A stretch of 64,000 nucleotides of DNA, taken from Inonotus obliquus (lineage: Eukaryota > Basidiomycota > Agaricomycetes > Hymenochaetales > Hymenochaetaceae). A model generated the notes under the pieces. The model was not told the DNA's origin and made no database searches. It saw only the letters and a program-made list of their open reading frames with translations. The stretch spans positions 1,488,001 through 1,552,000 of the forward strand of contig JAJHTX010000012.1 of the NCBI GenBank assembly GCA_032164295.1, written 5' to 3'. The position numbers were made by a program, and so were the translations under genes. This document shows positions 22,225 through 32,625 of the stretch, piece by piece (the first letter of the stretch is position 1; every line of letters begins with the position of its first letter).

Positions 22225-22693
22225 TGTGGCAGTCCACGGCGAAAGCCGAGATTGATCGGCGTTGCACGTGAGCGACTAAGTGTCATGTGATAATATGCCC
22301 CATTTGGTAATACTCGTGAGAAATAGAACTATACAGCACTCGTGTCCTCACTGAATCAGTGAATGGATGGAGGAGTCAAACGGCGCGGCCGACAGACGGT
22401 TAACTCGAGACAAAGGTGTGCCTCTAACGAGTTTTACAGTATATGATTGTTATTGACTTGCTTTCACTAGGTTATCGTGGTCTGTAATGTGAGTCTAAAC
22501 CTCTTACTCGAATCCGCTCCTAGCTGGAGAACGAGAGTTGGAGAATGGAGGAGTGGTTGTGGTGTCGATCCTTTGGTCAGGTCAGAGACGTCGAGAGGCA
22601 GTATCACAGTTGGAAGGATTCACTCCGAATGACGCCAGAACCATCCCCTACTGAAATACACAACTAACTTAAACCAAACTCACAGAACACATC
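22225..22693. promoter_or_regulatory. Divergent promoter region, GT69 / eL34
   Basis: 469 bp between two start codons on opposite strands. A pyrimidine-rich stretch and CTCACAG immediately precede the eL34 ATG region, and an intron in the eL34 leader is possible. No separate gene is seen. Confidence 0.5.
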
Positions 22694-23187
22694 ATGGCCC
22701 AACGCGTAACAATCCGCAAACGCACTCCCTACAACACAACATCCAACCGACGACGGATCGTCAAAACACCTGGTGGTAAACTCGTCTATCACCACCTTAA
22801 GAAACCCGGTACTGCTCCCAAGTGTGGTGATTGTGGAATTGCTTTGCCTGGTGTACGTCCTTTCGTCTTTTCGTGCGTGCTCTTTGCTTACCTGATTGTC
22901 GTTGTTTTTGTGCTGTAGATCCCTGCACTCCGCCCTCGCAAATATGCTACAGTGTCCAAGCGTATAAAGACAGTACGTCGCGCATATGGTGGTTCGCGAT
23001 GCGGTGACTGCGTTAAAGCACGGTACGTCTTTACCTTCATTTCCATTTCTTACACTTTTCGCTAAACGCATCTAACATCTATCACCTCATTGACATTTAC
23101 AGCGTCATGCGCGCGTTCCTTGTAGAAGAGGCAAAGATCGTAAAGAGGGTCATCAAGCAACAACAGAAGCCCGCGGGTCGCAAGTAA
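22694..23187 (+). CDS. RPL34: 60S ribosomal protein L34 (eL34)
   Basis: Three exons (22694-22852, 22919-23022, 23103-23187) encode 115 residues, normal for fungal eL34. The start MAQRVTIRKRTPYNT is the classic family N-terminus. The paired CxxC motifs (CGDC in exon 1 and CGDC in exon 2) form the zinc-binding site typical of eL34, and the C-terminus is a basic helix ending KPAGRK. The protein is a cytosolic large-subunit component. Introns are short with standard borders, and all phases close. Confidence 0.97.
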
Positions 23188-23482
23188 AGCAAAGGGTTGT
23201 TTCCTCTTTCCGCTGGAGCCATACGCGCTGGCGATAGTGGTTGTTTAATGCATACCATGTGCTATGTTGCATGTCTTCCTTTTCCTCGCACCTATTATTT
23301 CCATGTCCATCCAGAACGCATCGAAAATTATTGGATCTTAGACCGATGAGGTCGCTGTGCACATGCGATCCCTCTCATTTGATCCATACTTGAAGATGCC
23401 TGACAGTGAGCTTGTCAACTGCACGTCTAATACAAAAATTGGTACAATGATATTTCTCTGCCATATGCGATTATGGGCACCT
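23188..23482. other. Convergent 3' region, eL34 / CSN1
   Basis: Nearly 300 bp between two stop codons. It holds both 3' UTRs and no further feature that I can see. Confidence 0.6.
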
Positions 23483-25484
23483 TCACTGCACCTCTATACC
23501 AATGTGTTCTGAAGCAAAGACTCCCATTCCCTGATATGGTTGACCCTGTTCTCGGCTCTTCGGCGACTTGACAACAAGGTCAGCCTGTTGCCTGTGGGCG
23601 CAACAAGGGCGCAATTTTTGTTAAGTAAGAGCGCCTGGTATGAGATCAATGAGGGGAAAGACGTACAATCGCATACGAAGCAGCAATTTCCTGTTCGTTG
23701 ATTGAATGTTCGCACCGGCTTGCGCAGCACGTGCGAACAATGCTGCCCGTTGATCAACCACGCTTGCTTTCAGTATCTATCACAAAATAAGAATGAGTCG
23801 TCATCATATCGTGCATCTGAGAATATTCCCAGTTCGAGGAGAATTGAAACTACCCACTTTATTCCGACTATCTACTCGCCCTTTAATGCTGCCGCTCTGG
23901 ATAAGACCTATGATGCGCTTCTCGAGCTCGTCTATCGGGAGCCCAAAGGCAGCGGCCATCTTATGTAGCTTGACGGAGGCAAAGGGCTGGAAGTATAATA
24001 CAAGCGCACGGTCCCGAATCAAGTTTGTGAGATTATGGACGTGATTGCTGAGGTGTATGTCGAGATAGTGGCGGGCCTAAAATCAAGTTTGTCGGAGATA
24101 GAGGGCAAAAGCGGTGAGAGCACCATTCATCACATATAAAATGCAGATCGAAAACCAAGACTGACAGAATACTTCTCCAGAAGCTCAAGCACGTTCTTGA
24201 ACTTACTGCTGATGTACGCGTTCACCAGCTCCCGCACGTACGGCTCTTGCTCAAGATATATCGTGAAGGTCTCGCTCTCAAGAAGTTGTGCTTTGATTGC
24301 ACCGCGAGACAGCGTTGCCAATGCGCATAGTGTGCCATAGATGGCAACATCAGATGGAGTGATTAGCTACTCAGCTCAATCAGGAGACATGGAATATATT
24401 CTTCATGTACAGATCACGAACCTTCCCAAACCAATCTTCAAAATGCTTTGGAGGGCCCAACTTTAGAAAAGCCACTGCAGCACGCTCATAGTTCCCCTGT
24501 CCGAGGTGTGCGAGTGCCGTGGCGACATCAAGCTTTGTCTGCACCTTCTGCCGCTCTGCAGAAGGGGCCGTAGCAGCACTCTTCCTATGGGATTGCGCGG
24601 CTCCTGAAGGCTGGGAGCCCGAAGAGGTCACGCCAGAGTTGATGACCTCGAGCGCCGCATCTGCCTTGAAGACATAAGTAGTGATGTGAGAATAGCTTCG
24701 TTGCTCAATAAGAAGCTATGAAGCAAGTTCCCTTTAGTCATCAAGATGGTACATAAAGCGAAATCCGTGCCTCGAGGACCGTTAGGCACATGTCCAGGAC
24801 ATGCTGCCCTGCAGTGCAATGCTCGCGCGCTTTCGTGTAATGTTTAAGCGCTGCACCATCGTCGCCGACCGTTCGATAGAAATTGCCAAGATCGCGATGA
24901 GCCATCTAACGCATAAACATCAGCACCGCCTCGTGCTTCACAAAGAAGAGGAACGAAAACTAACTCGAATGCTCTCCTTGATCATATTGCTCGAATATGT
25001 CTTGAGCTCAACCTCGAGCTTGATCCGTTCACTCGTGTTGTTCGCCGTTATGGTCTCAGCCCACCCCGCATCCACCTCCTCCTTCTGTGCAGCGTCAGGA
25101 AGTGAGGAGTTGTATAGGTTTACTGCCGTTTGATAAATAGATACATCGCGGCCAGCCTTTATTCGTTGGACTGCGAGCTGGAACGCATCCTTTGCGAGTG
25201 AAGGACATGACTCGAGAATGTGCAGCAGGCGATAAATCCCCGACCGACCTTTCCAATGATTAATGTGTTACATATCAGTATTGTTTCTTGTACTTTCTGG
25301 ATTGGGAGTGAAACATACCGTCGTAGCTGGCATTGTACGCCTGTAAGTCGAAGGGATGGGCGTCATCGACGACGACGTTCAAAGGTTTCTTGCCTTCTGC
25401 TTTTCCCGATGGCTCGACGCCTGGTTGTGACGGAGTAGAATCGTCTATTATAACATCAGAGACGTCGACATCCATGCTGGTCAT
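23483..25484 (-). CDS. CSN1: COP9 signalosome complex subunit 1
   Basis: Eight exons (25484-25319, 25248-24965, 24905-24753, 24715-24422, 24366-24166, 24076-23858, 23776-23667, 23591-23483) encode 511 residues. An acidic N-terminus precedes helical TPR-like repeats ([50 protein letters not shown]) and a C-terminal PCI domain ([62 protein letters not shown], then [10 protein letters not shown]). That order and wording are those of CSN1/GPS1. The complex removes NEDD8 from cullins in the nucleus and cytosol. The proteasome subunit Rpn7 is the nearest alternative, but the [16 protein letters not shown] block favours CSN1. Confidence 0.93.
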
Positions 25485-26008
25485 GTTTAATGTAATGCAG
25501 GACGCCAGAGAGGCGTGCCACTAACGCTGAGCATGTCGATCATAAAGCGAATCCATAAAGAATGTCTTACGTGATGAAACATAAGCTTCAGTCTGACTTT
25601 ATGTAATGTAAGTAACTCTCCAACACCCCCTACCCGACAGTTTCATGGTACTCGAAGTAGTGGAAGAAAGCCGCGACTTCATGAGGTCGAGTACGCCTCT
25701 AGCTGAGCACTGGCTTTACAAGAGCGACGCGGTGCTGACGTCTAGAAGGGACTCCAATTCGCTTCAAGCGACTCGGATACAGTGTTTATGTGGCTTGAGA
25801 ACTTTTAACTAACAGTAACTTATAAGATTTGTGGACATTCATGGCACTCGAAGATGAAGTAGGCAAATGTCATTATTGACACGATGACATTTTTGTAATG
25901 TTATCGTGCAACCACTACCAAACACAATGTTCAACAAGGATAAAATCATTCAAGCTTTCGCACCTATGGCCAACCAACACAGGCCATATGCAGTGCCAGT
26001 GGATTACC
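25485..26008. other. Promoter of CSN1 and start of the duplicated region
   Basis: Sequence from about 25710 is similar to 28060-28260 and 29795-29940 (words TTCATGGCACTCGAAGATG and TGTCATTATTGACA), marking the first copy of a repeated segment that continues to about 30.0 kb. Confidence 0.7.
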
Positions 26009-26552
26009 CTATCTCTTGAACGTCTTGGATAATTCGGAAAATAGTTCGGCTTGCTTGGTGCTATCGAAGGACTCGGAAAGACCAATATCATGGAGCATTC
26101 CTTTGCTCATATCTTCCAGCGTCTCCTTCATGGTCTTTTCCTTCAACTTTCCGGTAGTGTCATCTAGGGATCGTGTACATCCTATGGGATTATCGTGGCT
26201 ATTCAAAGGCTGATAATATGCTACGATAACATTATCCCGACGGTACATGTATGTCCCCAGTGGAAAATGTTTCTGGAGCACTGATTGATAGAGTCAGATC
26301 ACGTCAGCAAAAAGCAGGAACTGATGGATGGATGGAACAGTGAACGTACACTTGATATACTCTTTCCAAACTTTTCGGTCATGAAGCGAAGAAATGATGT
26401 TAGTGTCTCGTAACTCGCTAATCGAACAATGAAGTATAACTACCATCCGGAAGAAAAACTTTTTTCACGGTGCTGTCATTGTCATCCCATTTCACTTCAG
26501 TAAACGGCACATCTCTATATCCAAGAACCCACGAATTTGTGGAGAGGCCCAT
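26009..26552 (-). CDS. Small tandem-family protein, copy 1 (unknown function)
   Basis: Exons 26552-26444, 26370-26350 and 26280-26009 join in frame to 133 residues. The middle exon is a 21-nt microexon encoding VWKEYIK. The same structure, phases and microexon length recur in copies 2 and 4, and that is the main support for the model. The protein is polar, without signal peptide or membrane segment: a WDD..KKVFLPD N-terminal block, a YRRDNVIVAYYQPL strand-like block and a helical C-terminus (MKETLEDMSKGM, KQAELFSELSKTFK). I do not recognise the family. It lies between CSN1 and copy 2 on the same strand. Confidence 0.6.
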
Positions 26553-27047
26553 GAGCGAGGAGTCAGCGTTGCTGTATACTATGTAGTGGGCACCTTGCTG
26601 CCCCCCCTCCTCTTCGAATTTATGCAGAGAACATTGCGCTCAACGATTGATGCAACGCGCAGTGAGCAATGTCTAGTTCCAGAGAATGGTAAGGTATCAC
26701 ATGCAACAGATTACAATTGGGACCACGACAAGCAAAGTTGAGGCCAAGCGTGAGTGCAAAGTCCTGTCAAGGAAAATCAGGTCAGATGGTTCATGCATAA
26801 TTGTTCACCACGTCACTGAGTCCAAGAAAAGATGAACCGAACGAAGAGCGGAAATCAATTGGAAAGTTTTACATCATCTGGATGATCACTTTCATAAATT
26901 CATTCATAGAGCTTTCATTGTTTCAAGCTCCGCCGAAATATGTAATGATTTCATGTCTGACTGGGCACAAGGCCTTTAACAAACTGCATTCCAGGTTGCT
27001 GGAGCATTCCCTCACAAGCTTCACCTGAGTGAAATAGCTTGAGACAA

Positions 27048-27055
27048 GTGGCTTT
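27048..27055. repeat. 8-bp target-site duplication GTGGCTTT, left copy
   Basis: It is identical to 27598-27605 on the other side of the hAT-like element. Confidence 0.88.
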
Positions 27056-27597
27056 TAGGGCTCTGCAGCGGATCGGATATCCCGGATAAGATACGCCGGA
27101 TCCGCTATCCTCCCGGATGCGGATGAGTTTTGGAGGGCAAATATCCGGGCGGATATATACGCGCGGAACCGGATATGACATTGGAAATCCGCCGTACCCG
27201 CGCTTATACGGCATCTACCCGGAGGCTCAAGGATGTCGAATCAATGATGAAAATACGTGGAACTTGAGTCGAATATCCCTCCAAAGAGCCAAAACCTTTC
27301 GTAAGCCAGGGTTTGCATTCCTTTCACTAGGTTTCTGTGCCGTATCAAGTAATCGAACCCTAGAAAATGACTAGTCAGACCTTTCTGCCAAGAATCACGG
27401 CGGGATTACGCATTTGGACCTTCACCGATCACCATGTTGACCAATCGTTGACGTTGTATTGTCCCAAAAGTACCGACGGCACTTCGTTATGTGCATGTTG
27501 GAAAGGTCCTGGGCCATTTTTTTGCTCTGTAAGTATACTATCAACCTTGGTCGCGGATATGCCGGATACGCCTTATAAGATACGCTGCGGAGCCCTA
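27056..27597. mobile_element. hAT-like miniature inverted-repeat element (542 bp)
   Basis: The ends are inverted copies, TAGGGCTCTGCAGCGGATC against the complement of GATACGCTGCGGAGCCCTA. They are flanked by a perfect 8-bp duplication GTGGCTTT (27048-27055 and 27598-27605). An 8-bp duplication and TAGGG termini are hallmarks of hAT transposons. The paralogous position in unit B (about 29379-29386, GCGGCTTT) has no insertion, giving an empty-site control inside the window. The sequence is GC-rich with repeated subterminal CGGAT words, a common hAT transposase-binding arrangement. No transposase is encoded, so it must move in trans if active. Confidence 0.88.
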
Positions 27598-27605
27598 GTG
27601 GCTTT
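27598..27605. repeat. 8-bp target-site duplication GTGGCTTT, right copy
   Basis: Right-hand copy of the hAT-type duplication. The sequence that follows (CAATATTCTCTCATCACC) aligns with unit B after its empty site. Confidence 0.88.
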
Positions 27606-28335
27606 CAATATTCTCTCATCACCATTCCTGAAAATCGCTGCTTCCCTCGCAAGTATCAGGATTACTAGCATAATCAACTCCCCCTCTCTCCCTTGTCCAC
27701 AGAAACAGCAAGGATGGTCCTCGTGGTGTCTAGGGTTTTGTGCTTGTCGCGCTTCATGACGATGGATGCCGCTTCTGCAAGTATTACTTCTGGAGAGGAT
27801 GTTGTGACCTGTACGCATATCGTCCTCCATGAACGCAGACTGAAACGAGGAGGCGCCGTGGAATTCGATAGGCAGTCTATGACATTGACATATCATCACT
27901 GCTTTTAGGCCACCCCATGGTCTACAGTGAAGAAAGCTAATGGAAGTACATACGCCGGTAAATGGAAAGTACAATGAGTATCACTCGTTCTGGGATAGCA
28001 CGGAAAGGATTCCAGGTATCGACTATGATTCTATCTGTGTACTATTCACTCAGGTTGAATTTTACAAGAGCCACGCGCAGTGCTTGTATCACATACGTCT
28101 AGAAGGAACTCAATTCGCTTCACGCGAGTATGTGTCTTAAACACTTTCAACTAACTCAATGCTCATAAGAATTGTGGAAATTCATGGCACTCGAAGATGT
28201 AGTAGGCAAATGTCATTATTGACACGATGACATTTTTGTAATGTTATCGTGCAACCACTACCAAACACAATGTTCAAGCTTTCGCACCTATGGCCAACCA
28301 ACACAGGTCATGTGCAGTGCCAGTGGGTTACCCTA

Positions 28336-28883
28336 TTACTTGAACTTCTTGGATAACTCGGAAAATAGTTCGGCTTGCTTGGTGTTATCGAAGGACTCGG
28401 AAAGACCAATATCACGGAGCATTCCTTTGCTCATATCTTCCAGCGTCTCCTTCAAGTTCATGGTCTTTTCCTTCAACTTTTTGGTAACGCCCATGGCATC
28501 TAGGAATAGTGTACATCCTATGGGTTTATGGGGACGATCCAAAGGCCGATGAGATGCTACGATAGCATTATCCTGACGGTAGATGTATGTCCCCGGAAAA
28601 AGTTTATTGAGCACTGATTAATAGATTTAGTTCACGTCAGCAAAGCAAGAACTGTTGGATGGATGGAACAGTGAACGTACATTTGATATACTCTGTCCAA
28701 ACTTTTCGGTCATGAAGCGAAGGAATGATGTTAGTGTCTCGTAGCTCGCTAATCGAACAATGAAATATAACTACCATGCGGAAGATGAACCTTTTTCGTT
28801 GTCTTGTCATCCCATTTCACTTCAGTCTCAGTCAACTTCAATTCACTTGTCAGACCGATCAAGGTTGAGAGGCGGCGTTGCAT
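28336..28883 (-). CDS. Small tandem-family protein, copy 2 (unknown function)
   Basis: Exons 28883-28775, 28701-28681 (21-nt microexon, VWTEYIK) and 28613-28336 give 135 residues. Exon 1 has exactly the same length as in copy 1 (109 nt). The sequence shares the WDD..KKVHLPH block, TYIYRQDNAIVA and a helical end nearly identical to copy 1 (ETLEDMSKGML.DIGLSESFD), while the N-terminus (MQRRLSTLIGLTSEL) has changed by substitutions. A TATATAAA box about 70 bp upstream of the ATG supports transcription. Function unknown. Confidence 0.6.
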
Positions 28884-28948
28884 GAGCGAGGAGTCGGCGT
28901 TGCTGTATACTATGTAGTGGGCACCTCGTTGCGCCCCCTCCCCCTTCG

Positions 28949-28956
28949 AGTTTATA
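28949..28956 (-). promoter_or_regulatory. TATA box of copy 2
   Basis: On the minus strand TATATAAA lies about 70 bp before the ATG at 28883. The same position in copy 1 reads TGCATAAA and in copy 4 it has lost the motif. Confidence 0.45.
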
Positions 28957-29947
28957 TAGAGACAATGCGCTCAACGATTGATGCAACGCGCAGTGAGCAA
29001 TGTCTAGTTCCAGAGAATGGTAAGGTATCACATGCAACAGATTACAATTGGGACCACGACAAGCAAAGTTGAGGCCAAGCGTGAGTGCAAAGTCCTGTCA
29101 AGGAAAATCAGGTCAGATGGTTCATGCATAATTGTTCACCACGTCACTGAGTCCAAGAAAAGATGAACCGAACGAAGAGCGGAAATCAATTGGAAAGTTT
29201 TACATCATCTGGATGATCACTTTCAAAAATTCGTTCATAGTGCTTTCATTGTTTCAAGCTCCGCCGAAATATGTAATGATTTCATGTCTGACTGGGCGCA
29301 AAGCGATTAACAAACTGCATTCCAGATTGCTGGAGCATTCCCTCACAAGCTTGACCCGAGTGAAATAGCTTGAGACGAGCGGCTTTCCACATTCTCTCGT
29401 CACCGTTCCTGGAAATCGCTGCATCCCTCGCAAGTATCAGGATGTCTAGTATAATCAACTCCCCCCCTCTCCCTTGTCCGTCGCGCCTCATGACGATGGA
29501 TGCCGCTTTTGCAAGTATTACTTTTGGAGAGGATGTTGTGACCTATTATCGTCCTCCATGAACTTAGACTGAAAGGATGAGACACAGTGGAACTCGATAG
29601 GCAGTCTATGACATAGGCAGGCTATCACTGCTTTTAGACCCCCTATGGTCTCCAGTGAAGAAAGCTAATGGAAGTACATTATGTACTGTACATACTAATC
29701 TGTCGCTAGGGGAAGAAAACTATGAGTATCACTCGCTCTGGGATAGCATGGAAAGTATTCAAGGCATCGACTATGATTCAAGCGCACCCAGGCTGACTTT
29801 CTACTAGAGCCACGCCCAATGCATATGCCATATACTAGCTCATAAGAATTGCGAAGATTCATGGCAGTCGAAGATGCGGTAGGAAATGTCATTATTGACA
29901 TGATGACATTGTTATCGTGCAATCACTAGTACTACCAAACACATTGT

Positions 29948-30110
29948 TTAGAAGGAATAAAATTTTCCCGCCCCTTCTAAATTTGTGTATAATTGAGAAA
30001 GCATTGATTCCATTTTGCTGTCATCGAACTCGAGATTAAGTCCATGAAGTACTGTGAGGTGTAATTGAAGCAGCACCTTCTTCATCAGGAAAATCGCTAG
30101 CCCCGGAAAG
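29948..30110 (-). pseudogene. Small tandem-family protein, copy 3: C-terminal fragment
   Basis: A minus-strand frame ends with residues similar to the C-terminus of copies 1 and 2 (VLHGLNLEFDDSKMESMLSQ against MLHDIGLSESFDSTKQAELF). The microexon and first exon are missing. A different, palindrome-containing sequence follows upstream at about 30110-30270. It is a truncated copy. Confidence 0.55.
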
Positions 30111-30129
30111 ATGTAGAATAAGTAGAATC

Positions 30130-30155
30130 GGTGGAAATTCTGCAGAATTTCCACC
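30130..30155. repeat. Perfect 26-bp palindrome
   Basis: The sequence reads the same on both strands with no spacer; half-site GGTGGAAATTCTG. It lies at the breakpoint between the copy 3 fragment and unrelated sequence and may be the tip of an inverted repeat or the junction of a rearrangement. Confidence 0.9.
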
Positions 30156-30504
30156 AACTCTACGGAATTCTATTCCGAGGCATATCAAAGTCCCCGTTCT
30201 ATTTTCTTGCTTATTCTGAGCATTCCGAGTGCATTCTTCAGGATTCCCTTGCCTCACAAACGACATTCCTACACATTCTTCTGGTCATTTTGCACTTTTA
30301 TTATTGTAGATGCACGAAAATTACAATACAAATTAATAATTTAATGTTGTCCAACATGTCCGTGTGTTTGTTTGATTCTTCGGGTAGTGTGAGGAGCAGC
30401 AATAACCAGTGAGGAATGACGTACCAAATGGACGCTGAATTGGATTGTTCGAATACTCAAGCAAAGCACGCGCAATGCAACATAGAGGAGAGCTAAACTG
30501 AGAT

Positions 30505-31185
30505 GTCATCACGGTCGTGTATGCCAGCTCTGTCTGTACAGCTTTGGCCTTCGTGTTCACGGCAGCGGGTTCTGAGTCCAGGTATACCGTCAAGGACGGA
30601 GTCTTGATGTTTACAGCGACGTTGACAAAATCTCCTTCAAATGTGGCACACCGAGTGTGACATTTTTACTCGATACACCAGCTTAGTGGAACGTATTAAG
30701 CGCCATCTGTGTGCCAACTCACCGATCGACTGTGCGGCGAGCGTACCCCACATCTCACCGCGGTGAACGACGGACTGGTTGAACTTCATCTCCACCTCAC
30801 TCAACACCCAATCAAATGCTTTCACTATTCAGATGATACTCCTCCAGTACCTGTCGTGCCGCGAAAGTCGCCCTAGGATGCATCCGGAACGCCAGAGAGG
30901 CATTTTCAGCAGCTTCTCTAGTCAGCGTGTCGTCGCCGTGCGCAACCACTAAACACTTCACTAGCTGCTGCACTTGGTCAATAATATACGCTGGCCCCAA
31001 GCCACTTGGCTTTCGACGATCAATATGGAAAATTTGAGTAGCATTCTGGACAATGAGAGTTGTCAATTCCAACTCGCAGGAGCCATATTGATAAGACTCT
31101 AATGACCCACCATAGCATGGAAGAAAAACTCTTGGGGAGTCAAACTATGAAGATAAGAGTTCTCCAGGAACCAAGCGTAAAGTTT
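30505..31185 (-). pseudogene. RPB1: Fragment of RNA polymerase II largest subunit (RPB1), broken
   Basis: Minus-strand frames spell conserved RPB1 blocks in the right order: LENSYLHSLTPQEFFFHAM (about 31180-31105), QNATQIFHIDRRKPSGL (about 31060-31005), [10 protein letters not shown] and [20 protein letters not shown] (about 30830-30730), and TPSLTVYL...VQTELAYTT (about 30605-30512). Lesions include a one-base insertion at the NSE/AFDW junction, a one-base loss after SIGE, a TAC to TAA change in the block equivalent to FHYAG, another indel near 30625, and a deletion between the first and second blocks. It is about 0.7 kb of a gene normally over 5 kb. It is non-functional; the intact gene must be elsewhere. 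Confidence 0.85.
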
Positions 31186-31189
31186 AGAA

Positions 31190-31739
31190 AACTCACCAAG
31201 GGTCGATTTAGATGAGCAGTACGTTATAGAATAAAATACATCAGAAATAGGCGTCAAAACTCATAGATGTTGATGAAGAAGATGCAGCGACTGCAGCAGA
31301 AGCAGATGAGAATTTATCAGGTCCTGAAGGAGCATAGGTACGTCGCATGGTGTACTCGACCAAAGAAGGTGGAAGGGTCTTCCTCTGTAAGTGTTGCTGA
31401 CGAATCGCGGGTGTCAACCTTCTTCACCAGAGGGATGACCCAGTGAAGGCTTAGTGGAGGTATCAACGTCATTAGGCTAGGGATCAAAGTTGGCTTCGGT
31501 GGATGTGGTGTGGTGAAAGAGGAAGAGGGGTGGAGAGGGGATGTGCGTCGTGGAGAAAATTTTAAACAAGAAATCAACCAACACGTGGTCATGTTTAGTT
31601 GAGGGCCGGCAGGTTTTGACTTGAGTCGTGCCGATCAATGAATGCCCAGAGACGCCAAGCTGCTGATCATGGGCATTCTGGTTGTTCTATTATATTTCTA
31701 AAGAGATTCCAGCCACTCTATAGCATTCTTTGTATTCTT
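31190..31739. other. Intergenic, no gene recognised
   Basis: The sequence lies between the RPB1 fragment and copy 4. A minus-strand ORF at 31317-31592 has no supporting motif or splice context. Confidence 0.5.
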
Positions 31740-32180
31740 TCAATTTCCGGAAATCGGGTTTTTCCTGATGTTCATGGTGTTTTTTTTCAAGTCCATGGCT
31801 AAGTCACTTGGTTTAAGCAGTTCAGGAACCCCATCTGCTCTCTTCTTAGTGATAGTATTCTCCTTTTTATTGTACGTAAGCTCGTAGTCCCCTCGAATGT
31901 TCGCATTGAACACTGATATATAAGAGTTAGTTCTTGTCAGCGAGTTTGCAATGAATCAAGAACTGTCGGATGGATGGGACAGTTGAACGTACCCTTGACA
32001 TATTCTTCCCAAACTTTTCGGTCATGAAACGAAGGAACGCTGTTAGTGTCTCGTAGCTCGCCAATCGAACAATGAAGTATAACTACCATCCGGAAGATAA
32101 ACTTTTTTCACGGTGCTGTCATTGTCATCCCATATAAGTTTAGTCTTTTTTCCAAAGAATCTCTTTGTAAAATGACCCAT
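31740..32180 (-). CDS. Small tandem-family protein, copy 4 (diverged)
   Basis: Exons 32180-32087, 32013-31993 (21-nt microexon, VWEEYVK) and 31912-31740 give 95 residues. The intron positions, phases and microexon match copies 1 and 2. The N-terminus (MGHFTKRFFGKKTKLIWDDND) keeps the WDD..VKKVYLPD block. The third exon is shorter and reads DYELTYNKKENTITKK in place of the YRRDNVIVAYYQ block, ending without the helical tail of copies 1 and 2. It may be functional but shortened, or a decaying gene. It lies 450 bp from the GH5 gene, same strand. Confidence 0.5.
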
Positions 32181-32625
32181 AAGCGAGGAGTCAGCGTTGC
32201 TGTATACTATGTAGTGGGCACCTTACTGCCCCCCTCCTCTTCGAACTAATACAGAGACAGACATTGCGCTTAACGATTTATGCAATGTGCAGTGAGCAAT
32301 GTCCAGTTCCAGAGAAGGGTAGGGTATCACATGCATCAGTTGGACGCACGACAAGCAAAGTTGATGCCAAGCGCGAGTGCAGAGTCCTGTAGGGGTTGAA
32401 AGCCAAGTGCATTGCAGGACAGATAGTTGCTCGCCGCGTTACCGAATCCAAGAAGAGATGGACCGAGTGAAGAGAGGAAATCAAGTTGAAAGGTTCCCAG
32501 TCATCGTTCGCTATAATCAACGCTCTGTCGTATCCAACTGGCCAAAGAAGGCGGTATATCTATAGTAGAATAATATTCTACACAGGATCGTGATTGTAGT
32601 GAAACACACACGACAAAGATGCTAT

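Larger units (their letters stand above)
25710..29950. repeat. Tandem segmental duplication, units of about 1.8 kb
   Basis: Unit A (about 25710-28060, lengthened by a 542-bp hAT-like insertion) and unit B (about 28060-29795) align over most of their length, including the small gene, its promoter, a shared plus-strand stretch (26801-27028 against 29132-29368) and 3' flanks. A third partial unit starts at about 29795, and a fourth diverged gene copy sits at 31740-32180. Substitutions between A and B are common, so the duplication is not very recent. Confidence 0.85.

Noticed and set aside
26801..27028. Plus-strand ORF repeated at 29132-29368
   Set aside because: Both copies are open and similar, but this is explained by the segmental duplication. 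They overlap promoter-side sequence of the minus-strand family, and copy 4 does not keep the frame.
27117..27374. Plus-strand ORF of 85 codons
   Set aside because: It lies within the hAT-like miniature element, has no transposase motif and is created by GC-rich subterminal repeats.
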